Assembly (NCBI GenBank): GCA_015499995.1
Contig: JADNRV010000224.1
Span: 1 to 64,000, forward strand
Direction: 5' to 3'
Origin: Flammula alnicola
Taxonomy: Eukaryota; Basidiomycota; Agaricomycetes; Agaricales; Strophariaceae
Length of the DNA stretch: 64,000 nt
A model generated the notes under the pieces. It was not told where the DNA came from and did not search any database. It worked only from the letters and a program-made list of their open reading frames with translations. Position 1 is the stretch's first letter; every line of letters begins with the position of its first letter. Position numbers and translations under genes: made by a program. Shown piece by piece: positions 41,136 through 51,450 of this stretch.

Positions 41136-42263
41136 GAGGTCTTTACCCTCCCCCACCTATTCCTGGTGGACTCCAGATGGACTCCGGTGGAGTGGAGTAG
41201 TCCATATGGAGTCCATGTGTGCTTTTTTTTGGCTGACAGCCCTGCCAAATTTTATGCTGGACTCCACCAGGAGTCCAGATGGAGTCCTGACAAACTCCGG
41301 AGACTCCATATGGAGTCCCTGGAGTCTGCTGGTTTTATGGTAGAACAGGAGTACCAGGAGTTCAGATGGAGTCCAACAGGAGTCCAGGTGGTCCAACAGG
41401 AGTCTCGTGATTTCCTTTTGGGGAAACACTAGTTATTTTTAGCAACAATGTGAAAATTAGATACTATTACATAAAATGACATCAAAGTGACACAGTGGAA
41501 CATATTTATAATCAAGAAATTCCATATTTGGCAGGTGCAAATTTCAAAAGACTCGTGTTCAGTTGAGTATTTTGCGTTTTTTTCACTGACCAAAGCACCT
41601 ATTAATATAATTGTTGCATATTCAGGGTTCTGGAAGCAGGCTCTATAACTACCTTTTTTGGCAAAAAGTTCCCATGGTACCTGGGACCAGCCAAATAAAG
41701 CAATATATCATGCTGACATAACCTGGTGCATGTGTATCTAGAATCTCCTTAAATTTCTGAATCTGATGGTACCCCACTTGAACCTGAATCTTGTGACTAA
41801 TGTCACAAAATAAATAGATATATTAGAGAAAAGAAGGTATATAGGGCGCTTTTTTTGCTTGGTTATACAAGGTTCTCTGGTGTAGTGGTTAAATGGTTTG
41901 TTCTAATAGCTTTCTGAAAGCTCTGGGTTCAATTACTGTTGAATGCAAATTTTTTGGTGATATTTTTTTTCTGAGTTTTGTCTAAGTCCACCAGTTGAAG
42001 TTGCGTCATTTGTGGACTCCATATGGAGTCCATCCGGAGTTTATATAGAGTCCATGTGGACTCCATGTGGACTCCACCAGACTTCATGTGGACTCCACAT
42101 AGAGTCTGGTGGAGTCCAGGTGGAGTCCATATGGACTCCACTTCTTCATAGTGGACTCTACCAGACTCCATGTGGAGTCCATCAGGAGTCCATCTGGACT
42201 CTGCCAATTTTATGCGGAGTCCATGGAGTCCACCAGGAATAGGTGGAGGAGGGTAAAGTACTG
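41136..42263. mobile_element. Non-autonomous TIR element, subfamily M2
   Basis: The left end is GAGGTCTTTACCCTCCCCC and the right end, reverse-complemented, is CAGTACTTTACCCTCCTCC. The exact 8-bp duplication is TGCTCTAT. The asymmetric GAGGTCTTT/CAGTACTTT pair equals that of family M1, and core stretches (for example CTGATGGTACC then CCTGAATC) align with M1. The subterminal arrays are built from GGACTCC/GGAGTCC instead of GGAAT/ATTCC. No coding sequence; a tRNA-like segment lies inside. Confidence 0.92.
41868..41945 (+). ncRNA. tRNA-like segment inside the M2 element
   Basis: TGGTGTAGTGGTTAAATGG fits a Pol III A box. GGGTTCAATTAC, 46 nt further on, resembles a B box. A hairpin AGCTTTC/GAAAGCT lies between, where a long variable arm would be. 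The acceptor does not pair well, so it is a decayed tRNA or SINE head and not a working tRNA. Confidence 0.4.
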
Positions 42264-42550
42264 TGCTCTATCCACAAACTGCTAACTGATCTTGCTTTAT
42301 CTTGTTCTCCAATTGAGAAGATGGCTCTATGCCCTTTAACTTATCTTTACTTGTCTCAAAAACTATACTTGTGGAAAGAGGCACGCAGATGTCTTATCCG
42401 CTGACACTACAGTCCCTTAACAATGGCCAGAGGCGCGTAGATGCTTTCGTCCACCAACACTACAGTCCAGGTCCCCAGATGTCCTTTGACAAAGGGTAGT
42501 TTTGAACAAGTCACTTAGACAGGTTCCTTGGCTTATAACTCTCTTTCTTA

Positions 42551-42907
42551 ACTTGGTGAACCACTTAGGCTCGCGATCTTATCTTTAACAGCTTGTAAAT
42601 ATCGTTACTTGGTTTCTTTTTATATTATGGGACTCTCGCTTTGAAGCTACTTAGTACTTAGAGGTGAAACACTTAAGATATAACTCTTAAGCGCTTGTGT
42701 CTCGTGGGTGGTAAATTGCTTCTATTCTACGGTGTTACAGGGCTGCTTATATACTACTGAGATGATATATTATTACATAGACGCAATGACGAGAATATAG
42801 AGATTTCATGGGCATTTGTGCATGAGTGGCGGCCTTGTGAAGTACAGTTTCCGTGCTCGTCCGCTAATCATGCCTTTTTGAATGGATCAGGAGTTCAGAT
42901 CATCGTC
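42551..42907. other. LTR-like downstream part, no gene
   Basis: AT-rich sequence with TATATACTACTGAG and ATATATTATTACATAG; no ORF of note. It may be the 3' part of the LTR-like repeat on its left. Confidence 0.4.
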
Positions 42908-43322
42908 GGCTCAGCTAACTTAAGTGCCTAAGACTTAATCCTCCTTGACCGTGTGGTATACAGGCTCGTGACCTTTCATCTTCATTGATATCTTGTCCTG
43001 TCATTGGCTATGGACTGACCGGAGCATAGACGCGCCTCATCTCATCAGAAATGCTCGGGCAATCCACACATGTTCTGTCTGTAATAATACCTGTGATTAG
43101 GGTTGTAACCCTTCGTCCTCTGTACCCGGTATCTTGGTACCCTCGGCGTGCATCTGGGATCTCGCTATGTCGAGTTATGCACCCCAGAAATCTTTCTGTA
43201 CCCAGTTATTACCCGATATGGTATGTGTTCCCAATTAAGTATCCCTCTGATCCGAGCTTTGATCGGCGTTGCTACAGGCGCGTCTATGGGCGTCTGCTTT
43301 ACCCCGGCTGCTCCACTGTCTC
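42908..43322 (+). repeat. Dispersed repeat R1, second copy
   Basis: Collinear with 2,480-2,895 (AACTTAAGTGCCTAAGACTT at the start, GCTGCTCCACTGTC at the end). It ends abruptly at a LINE ORF2 fragment. Frames in it are not maintained between copies. Confidence 0.8.
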
Positions 43323-43660
43323 TGAAGGGGCAGTTCAGATGTCACTTCTTATAGATGCAATTCCTGTGTTTGTTAATTCTATCAGTTCGGGCTTGGCGGC
43401 CATTGATCCGCGTGCTCCACTGACCTCCGAGAAACAGATCGAGGCTGCAGCGCAAGCTGTGGCTTCAGTCTTCTCTGACACATGGGATTCCCATGCTAAA
43501 GAGTCTTCAATCACAAAGTGGTCTAAGCCCTGGTGAAACCAGGAGTGCCAAGATGCTATACACAAGTACCAGGTAGAGTGATCTGCTGAGAACCGGAAAC
43601 CTTTCCAGAACATTGTCCAGAGTGTCAAGCATGTTTTCTTTGATCAGCGGATCACAGAGT
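43321..43660 (+). pseudogene. Second-family LINE ORF2 fragment (linker between EN and RT)
   Basis: Reads ISSGLAAIDPRAPLTSEKQI, then SDTWDSHAKESSITKWSKPW and, after a stop, NQECQDAIHKY and VKHVFFDQRITEL. This matches ORF2 of copy A between endonuclease and RT (SITKRSKPWWSQECSDALLK). Several stops; the fragment is bounded by R1 on the left and the inverted LTR-like repeat on the right. Confidence 0.82.
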
Positions 43661-44103
43661 TATAAGCCAAGGAACCTGTCTAAGTGACTTGTTCAAAACT
43701 ACCCTTTGTCAAAGGACATCTGGGGACCTGGACTGTAGTGTCGGTGGATGAAAGTGTCTACGCGACTCTGGCCATTGTTTAGGGACTGTAGTGTCAGCAG
43801 ATAAGAAGTCTGTGTGCCTCTCTCCACAAGTAGAGTTTTTGAGACAAGTAAAGACAAGTTAAAGGACATAGAGCCATCTTCTCAATTGGAGAACAATATA
43901 AAGTGAGACCAGTTAGCAGTTTGTGCATAGAGCACTAGTTTCCGAGTACCAGATCAGAATTTACACAAGTCTATTGGACTTAAAACAACCCATTAACTAT
44001 AGACATGCCTAAGGCCTTGCCCAAGCCGTTACATAGTTAAACACCTTCTTTTATCGCACACCTACTATTAGGTATCAATATTATAAAACTATTATCCTCC
44101 CCT
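43655..44103 (-). repeat. LTR-like repeat, right copy (inverted)
   Basis: About 449 bp, reverse complement of 40,966-41,135 plus 42,264-42,550, without the M2 insertion. Together the two copies bound 40,966-44,103 as an inverted pair. Confidence 0.82.
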
Positions 44104-44145
44104 TGGACAAACTAAGTCAACTAAACATTGATTTGGGTGTTTGAG

Positions 44146-45248
44146 GAGGTCTTTGCTGTGCCCCCCCTATTCCTACCGGAATCCGGTGCAATTCGGTGCA
44201 ATATAGGGCCATTCCGGTGGAATCTCCTGCCAAATTTCTGAATTTTTTTGAAAAAGGGGCAAATTCCGAGATTCCACTGGAATGTTGACCGGAATGCAAC
44301 AGGAGTGGAATGGCTGAAATGGAACAACCAGATATTCCACTGGAATGAAATAGAAATGCATTATGATTTGGTGATTTCTGATGTCTATATATAGAAATAG
44401 ACATCAGTTCCTGTCTGTGGTATTGAAATAAAATTGGATAGTGTGCCAAGACATATTTCCAATTAGGAAATTCAATATTTGGATTAGGTGATTTTGAAAA
44501 GACTCAGATTTGGTCGAGTTTTTTGCAGTTTTCTCATCAACGAGAGCAGCAGATCACATGATTTCTAAAGGTACACAGGTTTCACAGCAGGTGCTATAAT
44601 TACCTTTTTAGGCATAAAATTCCCACGGTTCTCAAAACAGCCTAAATATGGTAATATTGCCTGTCTGGGACACATAATATAGATATATTTAGAATCTCCT
44701 CAAAATGCTAAATCTGATGGTAGCTTATTGACCCTGAATCACTCACATGTCAGTCACATAACATATATATCTCAAATAGACAAATAAGGCATATAAAGGA
44801 GTCAATTTGCACATGTCACACAGATGTGACATGTGACTCCTGTGCCTGAATTTTTCGTTTCAGACACCTGCCAGATTAATGTGAATCCTGTGGTTTTTGC
44901 AACCTATTTTAGATGATTTCACCCTAAATTTCTATATTTAGATTTGGATTTTGCGGGGTGGTTTTTGGACAAAGGGCTTGGGATACAGGAGAGGTGTGAC
45001 TTTTTTGACAAATTCAAAGGCCTGTGATATGTGACATCTAAATTAAACAAAATACAATGTATTCCCATCTATTCCAGTGGATTTTGGTCGCATTCCAGTC
45101 CATTCCAGTTTCATTCCACTGGAATCCAGTCTATTCCACCGGAATCCAGTCTATTCCACCGGAATCCAGTCTATTCCACCGGAATCCAGTCTATTCCACT
45201 GGATTCCAGTCATTCCAACCGGAATAGGTGGGGCACAGCAAAGTACTG
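44146..45248. mobile_element. Non-autonomous TIR element, family M1, copy 3
   Basis: Same ends as copies 1 and 2; 9-bp duplication GTGTTTGAG at 44,137-44,145 and 45,249-45,257. The right subterminal array has four tandem units of CCGGAATCCAGTCTATTCCA type, more than in copy 2, showing that unit number changes. No ORF. Confidence 0.92.
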
Positions 45249-45394
45249 GTGTTTGAGTGTAGAAAAGAGTAGTTATTAAAAAGTGAAGCAAGTTAGACTG
45301 GATAGTATTCCTTTAGTAGACATTACAAGGTCTATTAAGCGCGACTACTTGACAGACTAGTAGTTCACCCACACCCCGCACTAAGCATCTTTAC

Positions 45395-45480
45395 TGGTCC
45401 ATTCCTGCAGATTTCGGTCCATTCCTCCAGAATTCAGTCATTCCAGGAGGAATCAGTGGAGGAATGAAAAGTATTGCACA
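45395..45480. mobile_element. Relic of a third M-type end
   Basis: GTCCATTCCTGCAGATTTCG, GTCCATTCCTCCAGAATTCA and GTCATTCCAGGAGGAATC are followed by GGAGGAATGAAAAGTATTG. The layout (motif array, then GGAAT...AAAGTA) copies the right end of M1 with a different motif. It is next to an R1 copy. Confidence 0.5.
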
Positions 45481-45796
45481 ATGATCCAGCTTGCAGTTGC
45501 ATCCCAGAAATCTTATTGTAGCCAGACATACCCGATATGGTATATGTCCCGAATAGGTATTTCCTTGATCTGAGCTTTTGATCAGCATTGCTACATGTGT
45601 GTCTATGGGTGTCTGCTTTACCCCACTGCTCCACTGTCCTCAGTGCCTCTGGCAATGTCATGTGACCTGTCCTGTAGTGTGCCTAGATGTCTGTTCTTTA
45701 ATCTAGAGACCCACACCCTCACTGTATAGGCCAGATGGTTAAGATATTACTGAAATGCACCTATTCTGTACACTTTATTAGATGTATTTACTATTA

Positions 45797-46063
45797 CTGT
45801 ACCATTTTAATTAGTTCAGCTGGGGGTGTGACCAGTGACCATGTGGACAAAATTTGTACATCAGCCAAGCTGACTTGTGACCTGAGACGCATACCAAAAA
45901 TTCAGCCAATATGCGGGGTGCTTGCACCCCGCGGAGCGCTCCGGAGGTACCAACTGATTTGGAGCGCCGGCCAAAGTGGTTGTGACCTAGGACAACCGTC
46001 TGATTTCAGCCACATCCACAAGCCCTGTGACGCATGACAGCCGAATTAATTAAAATGGTACAG
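45797..46063. mobile_element. 267-bp Tc1/mariner-type MITE
   Basis: The ends CTGTACCATTTTAATTA and its reverse complement are flanked by TA on both sides. The R1 copy at 3,040-3,056 reads GACTAG-TA-TCTCAATAG with a single TA, so insertion at TA with TA duplication is shown directly. No ORF. Confidence 0.88.
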
Positions 46064-46088
46064 TATCTCAATAGTTACTAATGATAAT

Positions 46089-46577
46089 TAGTGATTGTCA
46101 GGGGTTTGAAAACCCGCAGGGGTTTGAAAACCCGCAGGGGTTTTGGGTAGGGTATGCTGGGGTAAGGGTAAGGGTTGAGATTTCTGTACCCTTGGAATAC
46201 CCCTACCCCCAGCAGGGGTCAGGGGTATTGCCAAGAGAAATTTTTTGATTGTTTTGCACACCCAAGATGTCCAAAAAATATTTATTTTATATCTTTTTAC
46301 AAGATTTTGTTTCCAAACTTGGCTTACTGTACAAGATAACACTGTAAATAACACAATCAACTAATTAATTTAATTTAATTGAGTAGTAAATAATTTTTAA
46401 AACAGTTTTCAATCAATTTTAATAGGTATACCCTCCAAAATATTAAATACCCCTGGGTTTTCAGAAACCCTTACCCAAACCCCTCAAAACTCTTACCCCT
46501 GGTGGAGGGTAAGGGTTTTGGTGGGTAAGGGTAAGGGTACAGCTGAAATACCCCAGGGTTACCCCTGACAATCCCTA
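46089..46577. mobile_element. 489-bp hAT-type MITE
   Basis: The ends are TAGTGATTGTCAGGGGT and, reverse-complemented, TAGGGATTGTCAGGGGT, with the exact 8-bp duplication ATGATAAT (46,081-46,088 and 46,578-46,585). The left side has a tandem GGGGTTTGAAAACCCGCA unit. The body holds GGGTAAGGGTAAGGGT-type words at both sides. No coding capacity. Confidence 0.88.
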
Positions 46578-47754
46578 ATGATAATGTCTTTATTAAACTG
46601 CACATTCCTTGTTATCTTGCACAGTTTCCTCTAGTCCTTAGTAGTCTTGTCATTGTAATGTCCAGACTTGTAACATTTAGACTACATTGTAAGCTTTACT
46701 AAGTGCTAAAAATAGCTCAGGTAAGGAGAATAGTAGTCTATTCAGAGCTAGCCGCTCAGTGGTCTCTTCACTGGATTGGCTCTACACTTGAATACCTTCT
46801 TCGAGTGTACCATTCGAAGTCATGAAAGTCAAAGAAAGATGAGCAAGGGATGCCTTTATCAAATATCTCACAAAGCATTCCCAAATCCTTGCCCCATACA
46901 TGCAAGCTGTACCAGAACTTCATGCATCATTTATTAAATTAACCATGCCTCCAATGCGCTAAGAAGGTAAGCAACAAGCCCCTCCACTGCTCCTAAAATA
47001 TGGGTATCCCTGATTCACTAGATGCATTGCAGGCTTCCTAAAATATGGGAATCATAGCTCATGTTGGTTCTCCCCACAGGAACAGCTATCAGGACAAAAG
47101 CCTACAGCTTTGCCCATATATTGCGACCACTATGCTACATTAACCCTATCACATAGTACATACACTACATACTACATAAGAAGTTAAGGGATCCATTTGA
47201 TCCAATTTCGATCGCATCACATCTACTAGACAAGTCTAGCACAAATATACAAAGAAATAACTCAGTCAACATTGACTAAGTATCACCTAAGTCATAGCTT
47301 CAAGAATCTAACATTCAAGTTTGCTTGAAAGTGCACACACTTAAGAGGTTCAGAGGTGAGCAAGGAGACTTGTAAGATTGCTACAAGATCTCACGAACTA
47401 GCTAAAGAACTAACTAGTTAGTCTACTGCTTTATATAGGGTCCAATATGGCACACAGACCATAATGTGGCATAGGTAGTGAGTCACAAAAGGTGATATAA
47501 ATTGAATAGACCCAGAAAGTAAAAGTTGAGTTAACAAGAGTCCATGAATGCTGATACAAAAATAGACAAGACAAAAATAGGAAGGTATGGTACATAGCAC
47601 TGGGAATAGTTGGCTAATAATATTACATGGTAAAGATAGAAGATGAAGAAAAATAAATGAGGTTTGTAACAGGTCCAGAATAAAGCAGCACTGCTAGCTA
47701 ACATGCACATAAAACACATGGTAGATGAAAGTTAGAAGACCTATTGCACACTAA

Positions 47755-47945
47755 AAATAATAAAAATCCTAAATCCTCGATCTCTGCTGGATCACCTAAA
47801 GGACACAACCCTATACCTAGAGCCTGCAGGCAATGTTTACATGTGATAAGAGTGCTTTGCCTTATTTTATTTGCATCCTAAAACCATACATCACTGTAAA
47901 ATAAAAAATGTATCTATGTTGCCTTAGAGACTCTTGGTGTATATT
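47755..47945 (-). repeat. Repeat copy matching 12,420-12,600
   Basis: The reverse complement shares ATGCAAATAAAATA, GCCTGCAGGC and TATAGGGTTG in order with the copy at 12.4 kb. Probably part of an LTR or other decayed retroelement. Confidence 0.65.
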
Positions 47946-48339
47946 AAATGGTATTCAAAACTGGATGCCATTGCTGATCAGAAAAGTTTCCCCTATGACT
48001 GACCCAACTAGAGTACAAGGTGCTATTTTTCCATTGTTAAATATTTGTAGAGCTGCATGTTAATAACTGGTTGAGTAAATACAGTTATTAGACTATTTGG
48101 TAGAGAGAAACTGATGTAGAACTATATATATCTATATTATAATATGACAAGGCACTTTCTCATAGAGGATAAAGACAATAGACAAGTACCATAAAAGGAT
48201 ATGGCTGAGTCTCAATTTCGAGCCGGTGATGGCCTAGCAGCTCTAGCTGAGACCTGGTGCATATGGCTCGATCTCACATGCGCAGGTCTTACCGTCTCAT
48301 CATCTTATACTACTGCATACCTCTGGATCACAGATAAGT

Positions 48340-48500
48340 GGTGCTACACATGGGTAAGGGTACTATGCACAGGTAGGAGTACTATGCATAGGTAGGAGAA
48401 CTATGCAGGTGTACTATGCATGGCCCCATGGTTAGGGGTACTATGTACAGGGTACTAATGTATGGGTGGAAGTACTATGCATGGGTACAGGTACAGGTAT
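48340..48500. repeat. Imperfect minisatellite, GGTACTATGCA motif
   Basis: Seven or more occurrences of TACTATGCA/TACTATGTA with GGG(T)A spacers. It lies 1.6 kb upstream of the Rep gene; no link is shown. Confidence 0.7.
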
Positions 48501-50148
48501 TACTATTACTTCTATTTCTTGCAAGTTTTTCTGCTTTAATTTAGTTGGAAATCAAATTAGACATTTCTTTCATTCAGTGTAGCAATCTGGAATATAAATC
48601 TTGGGTAGTTTAATAACACACATTTTGATCTCATTTCTTGGATCAAGCTCAAGATTTACATATACTCCAACATTGAATTCATTAAAAGACATGGGTCAAC
48701 TGCTAGTTGAATTATAAAATACAAGAGTCCAGAACTTAGAAGTGCTTTGGGAAAAGCACCCAAGGATGCTGAATATGCTTTGGAAAAGTTGAAATTACTT
48801 AAGTTGATCTGGGATCTATACCCATACCTGCCATTAAAATAAGATTAAAACACCCAAAATAGTTGAGAAAAGGAGATACAACTGAGTGCATTTTATTATT
48901 TTAGCCATATCTCATTTAATTCCAATCTATTTTGGATGTTCTTGGATTTGTTTTAAAGTTCACTGATATGCTAACATATATCATATCAATACTCATGCAT
49001 ATCCATAACTCCTTTGCATTTGCCTACAGACCAATGAAAACTTGCTAAACTTGACAAACAGCAGATGATGGATCATTACATTGACCTTGCAGAAATCACC
49101 TGGTATAAGAACAAGTCCTAAGAACAGGACTTATAATGTGTGTTATAATCTTGCCTAGCTCAGCTGCTGGTACACTGTTGTAACTTTGCACTCCTCGCAA
49201 CTTGCAAGTCAAAACATTCTGAACTCTTTGATAAGAAAGGCCACATAGTTTGAGAGTTTTTATGATAATGATCATAGAGGCTATGGACACAGAGGAGACA
49301 GGTACAAAGTCTGTATTATAGGAGGTAGCCTGTAGGATGTAGCTCCTCTATTAAACCCATGGAATATGAGAAGTTGAGTGATTTGAAGGAATAGAAAAGT
49401 TTAACAATATTGATAAAATTATTCCCACAAAAGAAGAATGGTTTGTGAGCAATGACAGTCATCATGGGAACAATAAATAAAAGTATAAGCAGTGCATTTA
49501 AAATGTGAGTCATCATGAGAAAAAAAAAAGTAATAATAGATTTTATATAACATGAGTAATCTAGTATCATATGATATGTCACATGAATGATTGTGTGTGA
49601 AAAATATGAGTAATCATGAGAAGTTCTATGATAAGAGAAGGATGGTGTGTGAGTGGTAGCAATCAGTATAAAAGAAAGTAAGTAAAAGCATGAGTTACAA
49701 ATTTGTCAAGTTGGAAGAGAGAAAAATATCAGTTTGTCAATATTATTAGTCAATACAAATAATAAAAGCCAAAGAAATATATTATGTTTCAATAACATAT
49801 TTTATTCAGTTGCAAGAAAGGCCAGTATCATTTTCAAATTCACAATGTTGTATACACCACATATATAAGCAAATATACTAAGTATATAAAGAAGTGGAAG
49901 AGATCAGTCATTTATAAAAATAAAGCAGGAGATGACCAATAATTCTCATGATCTATTTTTACATGAAAGAAGAAGCATCCAAAGAAGCTGAACCCAAAGA
50001 CCCCAGTCAAAATTATAAACCAACAACCAACATGCAGCCATAAAAGGTTATATTTTCTAATAAGAATGGACTGGATAGAACCAGTTAAATAGCCCTGGGT
50101 GCATGCTAGGCTTACACTCAGTTCACTTTTACCCAGTTGACTAGTTCA

Positions 50149-51450
50149 ATGCCTGCTATTCCTTCTACCTCTGCTACTCCTGCTATTGAAGTGCCCTCTG
50201 TAGAGGGTATTCCACCTGCTGACCTTCCCAATGTGGGCACTATAGTTCACTTTGGAGGAAGTAACTTTAGGTGGAGTATCAAGAAGTGTTTTTTAACCTA
50301 CAGCCAAGTATGTTGCTTTGATAATTCTGGATAATCTAACACATTGCTAATATTTCAGTAGGTTGGTGATAGACCTTTTGCTGAGGTCACTGTTTTAATG
50401 GACAAGCTCAAGCCCAAGCCAGTCAAATGGTTTGCAGTGCAAGAGTTTCATGAAGATGGAGGCTGTCACTGGCATGTTTTGGTGTGCTGGGACAAAGTCT
50501 TTCGCTCCAGGAGTTCTAGAGCCATGGACATTGATGGTATCCATCCTCATGTAAGAACGTAAGCACTTTTTTTTTCAATCAAAATTTTTGATTATAACCA
50601 GCAAATTTTTAGACTCCCTACAGAACACAATATGGATAAAGTGATCCAGTATATGCGAAAAACCCCAGGTGCTCTGACAATGGGAAACTGGGTGCCTCCT
50701 TTAGTGCAAGAGCATATTGGAACCAAAAAGGAGGTGTGGAGCTATATTAATAATGTGAGTCATTTTACCTATTAATAATAAAAACAACACTTAAACTGGT
50801 TATAGGCATCCACAGAAGAAGAATTCTGGGCTCGCATTCGAATTCATGCACCCTATGAAGAAACAAATAACTACCACAACCTGCTTTTTTGTTGCCAAGT
50901 GCGCTACAAGCATGAGAAAAAGCAGACTTTTCAATCAGATTACCAGCCTGGGGATTTTCCTCACATTACTTCAGCAATGAAGAACTGGTATGAAAGATAC
51001 ATCAAGTCTGAGAATCCTGGAAAGAGGCCCAAAGCTTTAGTCATCTGGGGGCCTTCCAGAACAGGTAAAACAGAGTGGGCCAGATCACTTGGTGAGTGAT
51101 ATTTTTTTAATAGATAATAAATTACTGAATAACCCTTAGGCCATCATATCTACTTCAATTCCATTTTCAACTTGGACCAGTTTGATGAAGGAGCTGAATA
51201 TGTTATCTTTGATGACTATGACCCCAAAAACTTCACTAACTACAAGTGTTGGTTTGGTGGACAGGCAGAGTTTAATCTGACTGACAAGTACACCAGAAAG
51301 AGGACTGTCAAATGGGGAAAGCCAATGATTTGGCTGTCTAATGCCAATCCACTTGAAGATCCAGTATTTGATTCTGATTGGTTAGCAGCTAACACTGTAG
51401 TAGTCCATCTAGATAGCAAGCTGTTTGATGAACCAGAAGTTCCTTTCTGA
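50149..51450 (+). CDS. rep: Endogenous CRESS-DNA Rep (geminivirus/genomovirus-like), five exons
   Basis: Exons 50,149-50,307, 50,362-50,558, 50,613-50,754, 50,806-51,091 and 51,140-51,450 total 1,095 nt (364 aa) with every junction in frame and no stop. HUH endonuclease motifs: I FLTYSQ at the end of exon 1, II HWHVLV (exon 2), III YMRK with the catalytic Tyr (exon 3); between II and III IDGIHPHV resembles the GRS element of gemini- and genomoviruses. Superfamily 3 helicase: Walker A GPSRTGKTEWA (exon 4), Walker B VIFDDYD, motif C WLSNANP (exon 5). Such proteins nick and unwind circular DNA for rolling-circle replication. Spliceosomal introns show residence in the host. The first ATG is at 50,149. 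No capsid gene nearby. Confidence 0.9.

Larger units (their letters stand above)
40966..42550 (+). repeat. LTR-like repeat, left copy (interrupted by family M2 element)
   Basis: 40,966-41,135 plus 42,264-42,550 form about 450 bp that match 43,655-44,103 in inverse orientation (GAGGATAATAGTTTTATAAT at the outer edge, AGGTTCCTTGGCTTATAACT at the inner edge). Sequence on to about 42,900 with TATA-like and poly(A)-like words may be the rest of one LTR. The M2 element lies at TGCTCTAT in this copy; the right copy shows the empty site. Confidence 0.8.
45480..46778 (+). repeat. Dispersed repeat R1, third copy, with two insertions
   Basis: R1 pieces lie at 45,480-45,796, 46,064-46,088 and 46,578-46,760. 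They serve as the empty-site reference for LINE copy A (the TAATGTCTTTATT site is undivided near 46,582), while the 2,475-3,085 copy is the empty-site reference for the two small elements here. Confidence 0.8.
46779..50148. other. AT-rich region without recognised genes
   Basis: 3.4 kb of AT-rich DNA with only short chance frames. 47,755-47,945 matches 12,420-12,600 in inverse orientation. 48,340-48,500 holds an imperfect array of GGTACTATGCA words. I see no transposase, RT or RNA gene. Base composition differs from both the LINE-rich left side and the gene-dense right side. Confidence 0.5.

Noticed and set aside
41868..41945. Calling the M2 segment a functional tRNA
   Set aside because: Acceptor and T stems do not pair well; only promoter-box similarity remains.
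47618..47626. TAATATTAC, the geminivirus origin nonanucleotide, 2.5 kb upstream of Rep
   Set aside because: No flanking stem-loop arms can be seen (needed for an origin), and one such 9-mer is expected by chance in this much AT-rich DNA.
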